The notes under the pieces: model-generated | Databases searched by the model: none | The model's input: the letters and a program-made list of their open reading frames with translations, nothing else | What the model was told of the DNA's origin: nothing | Assembly: GCF_003265705.1 (NCBI RefSeq) | Contig: NW_020312848.1 | Span: forward strand, 51,958,545-52,022,544 | Length of the DNA stretch: 64,000 nt | Origin: Callorhinus ursinus | Lineage: Eukaryota; Chordata; Mammalia; Carnivora; Otariidae | Direction of reading: 5' to 3' | In this document: piece by piece, positions 12,530 to 25,104 of the stretch | Position numbering within the stretch: position 1 is the first letter of the stretch | Layout of the letters: the number at the start of each line of letters is the position of its first letter | Made by a program: the position numbers and the translations under genes

Positions 12530-14280
12530 ATACATTTTAAAAATGTAAAGACACAAAGGAAACACCGTGAAGAATAATAATAGTAGGTTACTTCGGATAA
12601 TGGCATTATAGATGGATTTTGGTCGAAATTCCTTTACATTTTTTCCCACATTTTCAACCACGAAGAGTTAAATCTTATTTTCTGCTATACAGATGCGTAG
12701 GTAAAAATGACGGCCTGTCGTCCCAAAGGACCCCTATAGGTAGACCTTAGCCCAAAAGACATAGTCTCAGATATAAACAAAACCTGGGAACCAGAAAGAA
12801 GCTTAATTACCTCCTATGAGCCCTTCATGACAACCAGTCTGATCCCCTGGACATTTATCTTTCCCTGATACCAAAGACATCTGGCATGTCAACTGCTCAA
12901 AGGCCAACCGATGATTACCCAGAATCCAAGATAATCCCTCCGACATTCTGTACATTTCCCTGATTAATTTAGTGTCAGGTTTTACAGGCATTCTGTCCAA
13001 ACACCAGGGAGTAAACAAACCGCTAAAATGCATGATCTCCCTTGTGCATTGTGTGAGAAAGAAACTGCACAAGGGATGGTGCCTCCCCAGCCCCCAATTC
13101 ATAATGACTTTTCCATGTTTCAACACAACTGTTTCAACTCAAGGGAAGAAGGGAAATGTCACTTCCGGACAATAGACCTTGTTGGATTAGATTATTTTCC
13201 ATTGTCTCTTTCTAAAGACTTAGAGGCCAGGCAGCTGTTTTGTAGGCAGCAGGTCCTCTTATCCCGGTTCCCAAAGGAATCATTTCCTAAAGAGATTAAT
13301 AAAGGAGCAAAACAGAAGTGGCTTTGAAGCCTGCACCACTCTTTTCAAGGCAGTCGGCACTTAGTTCCAAAGGGTTCCACTGGGATCTCATGTGGCTTTC
13401 CGAACAGTTATTAGCTGGGCAATATTTAGGAATCACCTGCTCCTGAAGGCTCCCGCACACTCTGAACACAATACAAAGACCTGCTGGACACCGCAGTCAT
13501 GGCCGTGCCGGCTGAAGCAAAGCTTGGAAATGCCCAAGGGCCGGCGCTGGCCCAGCAAAACCCCATGGCAAGACATTTCCAGGGGCAATTCCAAGTGGAA
13601 AATGGCCCCCAAGAAAGGCTACATGAGCCATAGTATGTTGGACAATGCAGTGACCAAAATAAGAGAGCAAATAGGGTATCTGTGCAGACTGACCACAGGG
13701 GGACTGGGCCCCAGCAGGTGTCCCACATGCATGTCTCCCAAGAGGGCCACTCTGGCCCTTCTAGTGCAGCCTTTTCTCCTTCCTCCTTACCTTTCCTCAC
13801 CCCTCCCCACCACACACGGATTCCCTCTTGATTCTCCACCTGTGATCTGCCCAGCCTGGGCTTGCCAGGTGTGGTCTGAACCATGGCCAGGACCATGCCA
13901 TCTGCCAACTCCCACCCTGACCAGCTGAAGACCTTCAACTTTTCGGTTGGCTCTGAGAATCTGTGGTGTCCCATCAGACATTAGTACACAGTCGGACCTG
14001 GCTCCTACTATCTAAACAAACTGTTCACACAAGCACACATAATCTGGAAAAGACTGCTGTGATCCTTGAAACACAACGTCTTCTGGCTTGATCTTTTCTC
14101 TCCCAATGGCTTTAGCGAGTCAGAAGCTTATCCAACTCACTGCTCAATTTAATGATGAGCTGCCGACCTTCCATCACAGAAATGCATGTGAGTGCCACCT
14201 TGCACAGAAGCCCAGGCTCACTGATGTTCACCTTTGTGTAGCAAAAGGACCCAAAACCTTCTCTTCACTATCACATCAGA
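12530..14280. other. Intronic unique DNA, less AT-rich, no repeat seen
   Basis: Unlike its surroundings, this stretch shows no recognisable repeat and has a higher GC share around 13330-13980. Overlapping frames of 178 (plus) and 182 (minus) codons occur there but neither shows a domain. It could hold a conserved regulatory element. Confidence 0.45.

Positions 14281-14281
<1 letters not shown>

Positions 14282-14328
<47 letters not shown>
14282..14328. repeat. (CA)23 microsatellite
   Basis: Longest dinucleotide array in the window, uninterrupted, so probably polymorphic. Confidence 0.97.
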
Positions 14329-14329
<1 letters not shown>

Positions 14330-15297
14330 ACATAGACATACCTCCATATATATGAAAGAAATCATGATTATAGGGAATAAAGGCAGACATTTAAATAATA
14401 AATTTTTATTACTATAATTAAAAGTTCTCACCACCACCTTAGGATAGAAGATGCTCCTCCAAACACCTTTCTTCATGTGGCCCCAAAAGGCTCCAGAGCC
14501 CTCCTGATTTTAGGGCTCTTTGTCCCTTCCATATTGTATTCCCGCATTAATGGTACCTGGTTCTCACTAGATGATGCTTTTTCTCCACATTTTCCCCAGT
14601 GTTTTTGCCTGCATGCCTACCAAAAGAATTACAACTATGCTTCCCCTCACACACGTTTAAGTTGACATCTAAAGTTTTTCATCTCAAATTTAAATAGTTA
14701 CAGAGGATCTAATTGCCAAGGTATCATATAATGACATTTGAAAACTGAATTGTAACATGATTCTCTAAAGTGAATTCAACTAAATCAAAACATCAGAACT
14801 ATTTGCTATCATTATTCATTAAAAAAAAAACTGAAAAAGCTCTTGAGAAACAGAAATTTCTGTTTGATTTTATAGTTCCATTCCAGTTCCCCCAGAGAAT
14901 TTGGTCTCAGTGTAAAACATTTTTATGTTTGAAAGTTTTACTAACCATTCGAATGTATATCTCTGCAAATTAAGTATAAATACATATGCATAAATCACAG
15001 AAAAATGTTACATATGTGTAAATATCTTATGGTCACAAGAAACTTGAAAAATTTACATATATTTTATGGTCACAGGGTCTTTGTAGATTTACACACATGA
15101 AAACAAAAATGTGAATTTTTTAGTTTTCTTTGACCATAGGACTTTCATAATTTTTTTCATCTGGGTTTATATTATTAGCTGTATACAAATGATAAAAACA
15201 CAAATAGTACATATCTTATAAATGATTATTAAAAATAAAAATTAGCTGCTTCAGAAATGCACCACTTAAGGATTGACAAATGAAATACTTTTTCTAG

Positions 15298-15600
15298 TTA
15301 AATCATGCATCTGTGGAAGAATATTGCTAAAATGAGACAGAATTCATCAATTTTATTTGTATCTGCCCCTCCTTTTATTAATCTAAAGGCTGAGAAAACT
15401 TGTTCACATAAATAACTACATGGAAATTTAAATATGTTGTAATAATGTTCCTCAATAGTTTGAATTCCTTCTGGAACATATGCCAGAAACAATCTCAGGG
15501 TGATCTATCATCAAAATTATGTTTAATGATCAACTGACAACTCAATTAAGTCCTCTTTCAATTTGTGGAAAATAAAGAATTGGATGCCACCTGAATTGCA
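15298..15600 (-). pseudogene. hAT-type transposase C-terminal relic
   Basis: The minus strand translates to a frame with SYLCEQVFSAFRLIK followed by a degraded NRL..DLRLAL-like stretch. This is the hallmark of the hAT dimerisation domain (TTYLCExxFSxLxxIKxKxRNRL in Charlie/ZBED-like transposases). Upstream, in the same frame, EDLIELSVDH resembles the segment that precedes this domain, but a cluster of four or five stop codons separates the two. No proper ATG start, catalytic domain or terminal inverted repeats are recognised. It is a dead fragment of an old DNA transposon, not a host gene. Host genes domesticated from this family (ZBED5/FAM200-like) keep an open frame, which this one does not. 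Confidence 0.65.
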
Positions 15601-16073
15601 AAAGTATTTGTTATCCTGTCATTAGAGTCATTAATTTTCATCAACACTAACACCACTATTTCAATCATCCCTTTGTTTGCGGTCCAGGAGTTTTTCTAAC
15701 TCAGGGTCTGAAGAGCACCCTAGTATGATTAGGGATGCATGGGAGACTGGCCTTCCTATCAGTGGGAGAAGACCTACCCAGGAAAGCGAAGGTGGGAAAG
15801 GAGACTATAGGTAGTAAAGAAAAAATATATATGGAAGTTGAGATCTGGATATTGATTCCCTGAAATCCACCCAGACCCCTCACCTGCTCATTAGTCCACG
15901 GGTCTGTGAACCCCTGTCTAAAGATCTCCTCTTGACCCCACGGTGTTCTACTTGGCCCTGACTCCAAAGACAGCATGAGGCTGGCTTTGTTCTTCCCTCC
16001 TGCAGTAGTAATGCAGATCTGTCTATGTGAGCTCTCTTTTTACCTTCCCATTATGAATAATGATACAAAATTA

Positions 16074-16280
16074 TTTTTAACAGATTTATTTATTTTTATT
16101 TTAGAGAAAGCACAAGCACAAGAGGTGCGGAGGGGGGCGGGGAGGGAGAGAGAATCCTCAAGCAGACTCCCCACTGAGCAGGGAGCCCAATGTGGGGCTC
16201 GATCCCAGGACCCTGAGATCATGACCTGAGCTGAACTCAAGAGTCGGTTGCTTAACCAACCACACCACCCAGGCACCCCC
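16074..16280 (-). mobile_element. SINEC 6
   Basis: Minus-oriented, more diverged; TSD GATACAAAATT at 16062-16072 and 16281-16291. Confidence 0.92.
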
Positions 16281-17004
16281 GATACAAAATTCTTAATGAC
16301 TCAATTTGTTGGCACTGAAAAAATATATTGGAAAAAAAAATTTCATACACAGAACACCCTTTTTTGACTTTTCCAGAATCAAAACAGAAAAACCTTTATT
16401 TTGCGCAAAATGCCAATTACTGTATTTTAATTACAGCAATTTTTACCCCCCAGAGTCTTCTAACCACGAAGTGCTGCTCAGTAACAATGTGGAAACTGAC
16501 TCATTATAGTAAGCTGTCTCCTGAGTACCTACTTCTTTTAACCAAGTGCATTTGCTCTGAGAGTACTATATGCAGCAATGAGTTTGCACATAAAATAAAA
16601 ACAAGTTCAGGGGTTATTGTTTGTATTTGTCTTCAACGAAAGCACTGCACAGATGTTGATCATCTAGGTGTGAGCAGCCTTATAATAAGATATTCCATAA
16701 GGTTGTCCTTTTGCAACCTAAGTTGCCCTAGGTTACAGGGATAGTGAAGCAGGGTGAGTGTAGGAGGAAAAACAATTCTCCTGCCAACCAACTTCCAATT
16801 CCAGTCATCCCTGTCCGACAATTCAGCTCCAGGGCACGCAGTTACAGCCAGACCAAGTCGTTAGGCAGAGACACTGGGAAGCTATGTTAGCCCTGCAAAG
16901 TGGTGCCTGTTCTGTTGTTATAGACATTGGGACGCAATCAGCATTGCCCAAGGAATTTCAGAGTTGATGTTCAGGAATCAAGACAGCCCTGGGCACAAAG
17001 TCTG

Positions 17005-17215
17005 ATATCACCCCTTACTAGAGCTGTGTGACCTTGGGCAGGTAATATTGCCAAACCTCACACAGCTCCTCCAAAATATAGGGATGATAATAACAGCAAC
17101 TACCTCACAAGGTTTTTGTGAGAAGCAGACAAGCTAATAATGCATTTAGAAGCACTTACCCGGGTGCCTGACAAATAGAACTATTCATTTAATAGTAGCT
17201 ATTGTTGTTAAATAA
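17005..17215 (+). repeat. MIR
   Basis: TAGAGCTGTGTGACCTTGGG, TACCTCACAAGGTTTTTGTG and GTGCCTGACAAATAG in MIR order. Confidence 0.75.
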
Positions 17216-18035
17216 AATATCCTTTCATACATTTGTAAACCAATTTCTTTGGAAGTCAATTCATAGATGATAAGTCAAATGCAATAGAGGAATATTGATT
17301 TTTTTCCACAGAAATTTGAAATAAGCCCTTTTATAAGGTGGGAAAAAAAAAGTCACCTTTTGGGGGAAAGCTCGATCTTTATCACCACGGCATTAGGCTT
17401 GCTTTACAGAAATGCTGTGCTTCCTGCTATCCAGATACCATGGGCAGTCTCTTGGGCATGGACAGCCACCAGTGGTCACCTGCTTAGCATAAGCTGTGTG
17501 CATATGCACGCATGCACACAACACACCCTATGACACTCGTCCCCTGGGACTTTCCTGGCTATAGTAGAATGGCTGCAGAGCCAGGGTCAATCCAATAAAC
17601 AAACTGTGTTAAGCATCCAGCATCAAGATTAGAAAAATCCCAAAACGCCTAATGACACCAGAAGCACACGCTCATTCCCCAAGAGAAGGCTGCTTCTGGC
17701 CTCATTTCCCTTCATCACAGTTATGGATGTCATGTACCAATGTGTTATAGCGGCGCGCATACTGAAAGGTGTCGTGTCCCCGCTGCAAGACGTAAGGAGT
17801 CTGGCCCTCTCACTCACCTACGCACTTACAAAGGGAGGCCTTTCGTCCTGTTTACATTTTTAATGGTCCTAAGTCATTCCATAACTTAAATGAGTCAAGG
17901 GCTTTCTTAGAAGAGAATCAGGGGGGAAGATGAGTGCCCGCCAGGGGAGACAAGGGGAGGAGGGAGTGGAGAGAGAAAATGAGCAGCAGTAGCACCGCTA
18001 TCTATCTCCCTTTGCATTCAAAAGACTCACTTTGT

Positions 18036-18210
18036 GTGCGCCTGGGTGGCTCAGGTCACCGTCTCAGGGTCCTGGGATCGAGCCCCACATCGGGCTCCCT
18101 GCTCCACGGGAAGCCTGCTTCTCCCTCTCCCGCTCCCCCTGCTTGTGTTCCCTCTCTCGCTGTGTCTCTCTCTGTCAAATAAATAAATAAAATCTTAAAA
18201 AAAAAAAAAA
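18036..18210 (+). mobile_element. SINEC 7 with internal deletion
   Basis: Plus-oriented; TSD AAAAGACTCACTTTGT. The A-box side is shortened: GTGGCTCAGG runs straight into TCACCGTCTCAGGGTCC, a loss of roughly 25 bp against the other copies. Confidence 0.92.
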
Positions 18211-18223
18211 AGACTCACTTTGT

Positions 18224-20519
18224 AAAACTCTTCAACTTCCAGCTGAGCCAGGAACAGAAACACCCAGCAGAAGGAAGCCAGAGAGAGACACGACAAGAGG
18301 TGAACTGAGAATATATGGTTTCCTCACATCCCTCCTCCTCAAGGACCACCTGACCCCTCCCATACACCGAGTCCCAGCCTTACAAAGAAGCTGCCAGAAC
18401 TCCAATGACAAGGACATCACTTGGTTGCTGGTAGCAGCTAATCACGCGGAAACAATTGGTTTTGTGTGCTTTTAAGAAAAGTGATCCGAAAAATACAAAT
18501 AATTTTTCTATCCGTCATCCATCACACTTCCCTTGAATCGACCTTTTCATCCTCAGTTGAGAGCCACAGCAGAAAAGCTGAACACGCTGAACATACGTGC
18601 ACATGCTGCAGGCTGCCAGATCAGCTTTTGTGAAGATCTCACTATGCTAACCAACCCTCAAGAAACCAGGGCAATATCCATTATAAAGGCTACCTGAAAG
18701 ATGCAGCAACTTCAGACATAAAATGAACCAACGATGATAAAAAGAATCAACATTTTTAAAAACTGGGTTTGAGTTTAGCCAAGTCCTCAAGAGTTATGAT
18801 AAGAAATGCTCAAAAAGTTAGGACCCTTACTTAGGCAGAGAAAGAGACATCAAAGTGCCTACAGGAGAAACACTTCTAAGTGCAGTTCCTAGGAACCCTG
18901 TCTTATAGATATCAAGTAACACAGTGGTAAAGCGTCATTACCTGTTAGGGAGCTGCAGGAAAATGCCACACACAAGGAGTTGTTTTTTTTAAACCTAGAT
19001 ACATACCCAAACCCAGAGGTGAATTAAAGATACTTGGCACACAAAATACCCCTTCAAAGAACATGCGAGTGCCTCAAAAGGACGTTTTTCCAGAAACACA
19101 ACATGATTTTTAACTGACACACAAAATCACCTCAAAACCCTTTTTTCCACACTCTACAAAAACCTACCTTAATTAGAAATATGGAAATAAAAGTGGCAGT
19201 TTATTTAGGAGATTAGAATAGCTTTGCAGAAAGCCTTCACTATTAGACATGTGCCAGGGAAAAGGTATCTGAACTGTGCGATGAATACTGAATGTATACT
19301 TGCATCACTTTAGTATAAGCATAAACACTTTCCATTTAGACTCTCCCTATTGTACGAACTTCTGACTTGTTGTCAGTAAGCTGACAAGTTGTCAATTCAG
19401 TTTGAAAAGGGGTGGGAGGGGGGACAACATCAGCTCCTTGTTCTGTAGTAACAGTAAGTCCAAAAGGCTAAAATAGAACATGACTAGAAAACAAAATTCC
19501 AAAGTAAAAATTCAAAACGTGATAGCTTCAAAGTCAACCACTGAGCAGTTGTAAGTACCGTGCACCCAGATTTCATCATGCCTACAACTAACAGTACAGA
19601 AGAAAGGGTGTCCCCTGAGCCCAAGGTGCAGCAGCACACAGCCAGGACGTCAACCCAGACCTCCAGGAGGCTGCAAAACCTCCGGGGGAACCTTGACCTC
19701 CGAAAAGCCACCCAAGAAGCATTCAAAGGCCCAGGGGCATCAGGAAAATGGAGGCATAGCACTCGCCCCCCCCCCCCCCCCCCCCCCCCCCGCGGATACA
19801 CCAAATCCTCCCTTCCTTTTGCAAACAGCCTTTTAGTCCACACAACACCATCTGAGATCTGTCAGGCAGATCACACAGAAATTCTGCTCTTTCAGCCTTG
19901 AAAGTAAGCGTGAGTTGATCCTGTGGAGCCCAAGCACTCTGAAATGCAATCTGTGTGCGCGGAGTTCAAAGCACTGCCTTTTCCTCCGAAAACTCTCAAA
20001 GCACCGACGATAAAAGCACAAACTCAAGTCACTCATGGAGCGGTCTCAATTCCACGATGACAGTGTGAGCTGACTGTCAGCTTCTAAGAGGCACTGTCCC
20101 AATGATGGCACCCTTCTCTGGAGCAGCTGGGGTTCCGACAGGGCCCCCCAGGACTTCGTGGCTATGCACCGCTAACACCTGGGAGGAAGAACCGGCACAG
20201 GGGGCTGGTTTGCGTATTAGAGGACACTAAGTCCAGATTACCAAACCAGTCACTGTTTGCCCCTTGAGGAAGCTTCCTGGGGTTGATGACATGATGCAGG
20301 TGGTTTTCCTGAAGTTGATAAAAAAAATGCTTCATAGTAAACGCATTACTAAAGGAAAAGAATGACAGACGTTTCTTAGGAAAACAGGGAGTATCTGCCT
20401 AACTTGCACATCACTCTTCTTGAGCAAATGAATCCTATTGAGACTGGATAAGCTGAAGATAAATAACTTCAAATGCTGTTGATTTCCCTCATTTGGTGTA
20501 CTGACATCACTTAACAAAC
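18224..20519. other. Intronic DNA; only the poly-C tract stands out
   Basis: No repeat family or exon recognised apart from the homopolymer at 19766. Confidence 0.45.
19766..19791. repeat. Poly-C homopolymer, 26 nt
   Basis: ACTCG followed by 26 C, then GCGG. The strand that DOCK4 uses as sense carries 26 G. Confidence 0.9.
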
Positions 20520-21170
20520 TAACACAATATTTGAGATAATATCCAATGCTGGCAAGGGACTGAGGAAACAAAGACACTGGAAGGAGCACACAATGGTACA
20601 GACTTGCGGGAAGATCGTTTGTCAAGATCTATAAAAAGCTTACACGTGCACCCCTTCTGACCCAGCAATTGTACTTCCAGGAATATACTGTACAGAGATA
20701 TTCCCATGTGTCATTACATGATTGCACATATCTGCATATAATAAACAGAAACATCTTTGAGGTGGCATTGTTTAGAATTGCATGATACTGGAAACCACAA
20801 AGAGGTGTTTAATAAATTATGATACATTCCTACAGTATAATAACATGCAACTATTAAAAAAAAAAAAGGTAATTTATTCACAGCAGCCAAGATACAGAAA
20901 CAACCCGAACACCCATCAAGGGATGAATGGATAGTGAAAATGTGGTATGGAATATCATCCAGCCTTAATAAAGAAGTACATCCTGCCATTTGTGACAACA
21001 TGAATGGACTTAGATGATACAATGCTGAGTAAAATAAGCCAGACACAGAAAGACAAATACTGCAAGATTTTACTTACATGTAAAATCTAAAATCGTCAAA
21101 CACATAGAGCAAAGAGTAGAATTGTGATTGTCAGAGGCTAAATAAAGGGTGATTGGAAGCAGGATCACAG
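20520..21170 (+). mobile_element. Old LINE-1 (L1M-type) 3' fragments
   Basis: Two adjoining plus-strand pieces. The first resembles the ORF2 end (CCCAGCAATTGTACTTCCAG ... AATTATGATACATTCCTACA). The second, after an A-run at 20855-20867, resembles the 'AACCCGAACACCCATCAAGG ... AATGGATAGTGAAAATGTGG' region and 3' UTR. Strongly diverged; probably two insertions or one rearranged copy. Confidence 0.65.
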
Positions 21171-21474
21171 CGCTGACATGGATGGACAGCAGATGTATTT
21201 ATATCTCACTGGTAAAAAGAAAACAACTTTTTCTGTCCATGCACTGCCTTCTGTGTTAACAGGTCTACAGTGGAGCATGGACATGTGTACCCAACTGGCT
21301 CACAATGAGCTGACAGAGGGCTGCCCCAGGGATGAGAATTTCAGGATAAGGGCCAGGAACCTCAGTTGTCATCCGATCACTACCTTTTTGCATCTTTTGA
21401 ATTTTATACCATACACTATCAAGTAGATGTAAGAATATCCATTCTGAAGCACCTACCTTCAAATACCAAAGTTA

Positions 21475-21660
21475 CATCCTTGCCCTGCATGATCTCAGAC
21501 AAGTTACCTGATCTCTGTACCTCACTTTCTTGGGCCAAAAAATGAGACTAACAGTACCTATCCCCATAGGGTTGTCATGATACATATAAAGGGCTTAGAG
21601 CAAAGCAGACACATGGTGAGCCTCAATTTTAAGTATTACAGTTATTATTATTATATATAA
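21475..21660 (+). repeat. MIR
   Basis: CTCAGACAAGTTACCTGATC, AATGAGACTAACAGTACC, CCATAGGGTTGTCATGATAC; ends in a TTATTATTATTAT tail. Confidence 0.7.
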
Positions 21661-21780
21661 TTTTTCAAATATATAATTTTTAAAATACATTAGTTTTTAA
21701 AAGACAGCTAAATTTATAATATACTTCTATGGAAAAATACGTTAAAGGTTGCAAAACTTAAATAATGTGATCACATTTTT

Positions 21781-21986
21781 ATTTTTTTAATATTTATTTA
21801 TTTTAGAGAAAGAGTGTGCATGCACAAGCATGAGCAGGGGGAGGGGCAGAGGGAGAGGGAAAGAAGCTGACTCCCTGCTGACTGCAGAGCCCAATGGCGA
21901 CACTCAATCCCACAACCCTGACATCACGACCTGAGCCAAAATCAAGAGTCAGACGCTTAACCAACTGAGCCAACCAGGCACCCCAA
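21781..21986 (-). mobile_element. SINEC 8
   Basis: Minus-oriented, diverged; TSD TGATCACATTTTT at 21768-21780 and 21987-21999. Confidence 0.92.
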
Positions 21987-22699
21987 TGATCACATTTTTA
22001 AAAAGACACACAGCAACAGAATGTTAAAGAATCCAGAAGGCTCTACCCCAAAGCATCAGTAATGATAACATAAAAAGGAGAGTGGGGGAAGGTGAAGAGA
22101 AACTTCAGCTTCATACTCTATATTCTTCTTTGTTGTGAAGTTTTAATCACAAACGTGCAAACTGTATGTGTGAGAGATAAAATGTAGAGCTCACAGAGCA
22201 CAAAAGTCTTGTTTCACTAAAGAAACTAGAGGATCAGGTCAAGTAATAAATAACACCCCTTTCATCCACTGGAATGAAAGAGGAAGCAGGTCAACCAATA
22301 GGGATCAAAATGTCAGCTAACAACCAACCCCACACGGAACGACATAGCTGGATGTGTACACACCTGCTCACTACCAAGGCAGAACATATAAGACCTAGAA
22401 GCGCAAACACAGAACACCTCATAAACACCTGGTTCCCTGGAGATCAGCTGGTGACTCCTTCCTAACAGTGGAGCCCTGCTCCTATCGTCACGGACCTTGG
22501 ACAATGGCTCCCAGAAGCATGAGCCAGGTCTTTTCCCAAGGGGCTTTGTAAGTCTGCTCCTTCACAAACCCCTGTGTGACCCCCAAAATCCCTCCTGGGG
22601 CTTGTGGCAGGTCTTGAGCAAAGGAGTTATGGATGGTATCATGACAAATTATTCCAACTAGAGCTGATTTCCATCTTGAACTTAAGGTCATCCATAGTA

Positions 22700-22840
22700 A
22701 TTCCTTATGCTTGTAAAGCCCTTTATAATTTCCATGGCTTCACAAGAATGATCTCATCAGATCATGATAATTACATTGTGAATAATCGAGGTAGGTATTA
22801 TGATCCCTGTTTACAGAGCAAGAAACTAAAGCTTAACACC
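22700..22840 (-). repeat. MIR fragment
   Basis: Antisense core: GAGGTAGGTATTATGATCCC, then TTACAGAGCAAGAAACTAAA. Confidence 0.6.
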
Positions 22841-22849
22841 CTTCCCATA

Positions 22850-24219
22850 CTTAGAACGTTTTTAAATAAAACTGACATGGGCTATAAAAATGATAAGGAA
22901 TCCACAGGAAACTAGTAATACTGAACTACAGAGTAACCAGGACACACAGCACTGACAATGTGGAGGCTGAGTGTGGTCTGGGGAACACAGCAACAAAGTA
23001 CGGGCTGGCACACTGATATTCTCGTCTACACACGGTGGCCACCCATCGGGACCTCGTTCAGTCCACTACTCAGACATGTCCATATACAAAGCATGTGGTA
23101 AATGGTGGAAGCCCTGCAGACAGGGAAAATACATATACAAAAGAACAAACTGAGATAGTCCTTCAAACAGCAGAGCTGGGCTGTCTTTACCTGTCACATT
23201 TTATTTGTGCTCTGCTGGTGACTTCATTCCCTGGGCCTTAACTGTGTCATCATGAAAATGGGAAACTATCTCCTCCTATCTACTTCTAAGACACTAAAAG
23301 AGATCAAAGAGGACAAGTGAGAAAGCATTGCAATTTTTAAAAATCCCCATATTAATGGAACAGGGTATTATTATTCTACACACAGGAAAGGTGTCATTTA
23401 AGCACTCAAGTCATTTTCTATCAGACCTCATGACCTCACAAGGGAGTGGGAACATGGGTCATCCTCAGTGAGCTATCTGGGGCAAAAGTCACTTGAAATA
23501 AAAGACACCCTCAGTCTGACCACAATACTTAACTTACAGGATGGTGTTATCATTACATCTCCCTGGTACTGCCACAGAGCCCTCCCTCTGCCCTATCCAA
23601 AGACTTGGCAGGTCTCTACCATTGTGCATTCTGTTTTCATTACCTGCCTTACCCACATTATGAGTGCACTGTCCTACACTGCCTTTCCTAAGTGGAATCC
23701 AGCCTTTTCTACATGACCTGACAGATGATGATGACATCAAGGTGGGAAGGTACCTGCCATCACTGGCTGCAGCTGAGGGAAGGGGTAGATGTGTCCATCC
23801 CAGCTGCACTTCGGGCTGTTGCAACACCGGGCTCCTAGAAGCAGCCCCTGTTCAGCTGAGTCTCAGCCAAAACTCCCTTCTGATGAGCCCTGGGGCAGTG
23901 ATGGGCTGGCCTAGAGAATCTCACTGGGACATCATGCACACTCTCAATAAGGAACAGATGATCAAGGGCCCAGCCCAATGCAAAGGTTTCAAAATCACAG
24001 GCTTCTAACCATTAGCTTTGGCTCTATGTCAGTACACACCTTACACTCTCATTCATCCTAGTGGAGTTGCTGGTTTCAAAAGAAGTAACGTGCTGCAATT
24101 ATAACTATGGATTTTGTCAACAGCTTATCTTTAGGGTAATCGACACCCCCCAAGTCCTATACTACTACCAACAACCCAAACCAAAACAAATGGGCAACAA
24201 AGACCTGACTGGGGAGACA
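22850..24219. other. Intronic DNA, no feature recognised
   Basis: Several short frames on both strands (up to 114 codons), none with a domain or splice context that I could support. Confidence 0.45.
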
Positions 24220-24460
24220 CCATAACATAGTGGTAAAGGCACTGGGCTTTGGAATGTAACAGAAAATCAGAGCTCCACAACTCATTAGCGTTGAAATCTT
24301 CTGCAGGTTCTATAACACTTCTGTGCCTCAGTTTCTCATTTGTAAAACTGGGATGAAATAATATGCAGTTGTCATGAGCAGAGACCGAAATGTCTACACA
24401 ACCCTGGCATGGTGCCTAACACATAGATGAGTTTCAGTACACATTTACTATTATTCTATA
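24220..24460 (+). repeat. MIR
   Basis: CATAGTGGTAAAGGCACTGG, GTGCCTCAGTTTCTCATTTG, GGTGCCTAACACATAGATGA. Confidence 0.75.
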
Positions 24461-24866
24461 AATGAGGTGCTGCCTGTAATAGTCTGTATCATCACAAAAT
24501 ATGGTTGTGTTAACAACTTGACATCAAATTAACATTAGTACTGAGGTAGAAATATAAATGTAAGAATCTTCCCATTGTGCTTAATGAGACACCCACAGAA
24601 AAACAGCAGAATTTGGACATAATGGTCACCAATTATGTCATAACAGTTTTCGCCTTTGGAAATACTAAAAACACAAAAAAAGTCACTACCCCCTTTAGAG
24701 TACTGCAAGAACTCTGGAGGGTGATAGAATTTCAGAGGCCTACAGAAGATGTGGCGTATTAGAGAAACAAAGGTCCCCCAGCAAAAATGCCATGGCTATC
24801 AAAAAAAAAAAAAAGAATCAGAAGGGGGTCCCTAATTATACATTTTTGTACACATTCATGTATTTC

Positions 24867-25073
24867 TTTTTTTTTTATTTAAGATTTTATTTGAGAGAAA
24901 GAGAGAGAGCAAGCATGCAGACGCACACAAGCAGAGGCAAGGGCAGAGGGAGAGAGAATCCTAAGCAGGCTCTGTGGAACCCAACACAGGGTTCGATCCC
25001 ATGACCCTGAGATCACGACCTGAGCCAAAACCAAGAGTCAGACCCCTAACTGACAGAGCCACCCAGGAGCCTC
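24867..25073 (-). mobile_element. SINEC 9
   Basis: Minus-oriented: T-run, AAGATTTTATTTGAGAGAAAG, GATCACGACCTGAGCC, GCCACCCAGGAGCC. TSD not clear. Confidence 0.88.
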
Positions 25074-25104
25074 TGTTTCTCTTTAAAAAAAAAAAAAAAA
25101 AAAA

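Noticed and set aside
13392..13974. Overlapping open frames of 178 (plus) and 182 (minus) codons
   Set aside because: Frames on both strands over the same GC-richer patch, no domain, no start context or splice support.
14282..14328. CA array as a CRISPR-like or coding repeat
   Set aside because: Plain dinucleotide microsatellite; frames through it encode only low-complexity Thr-His or Cys-Val repeats.
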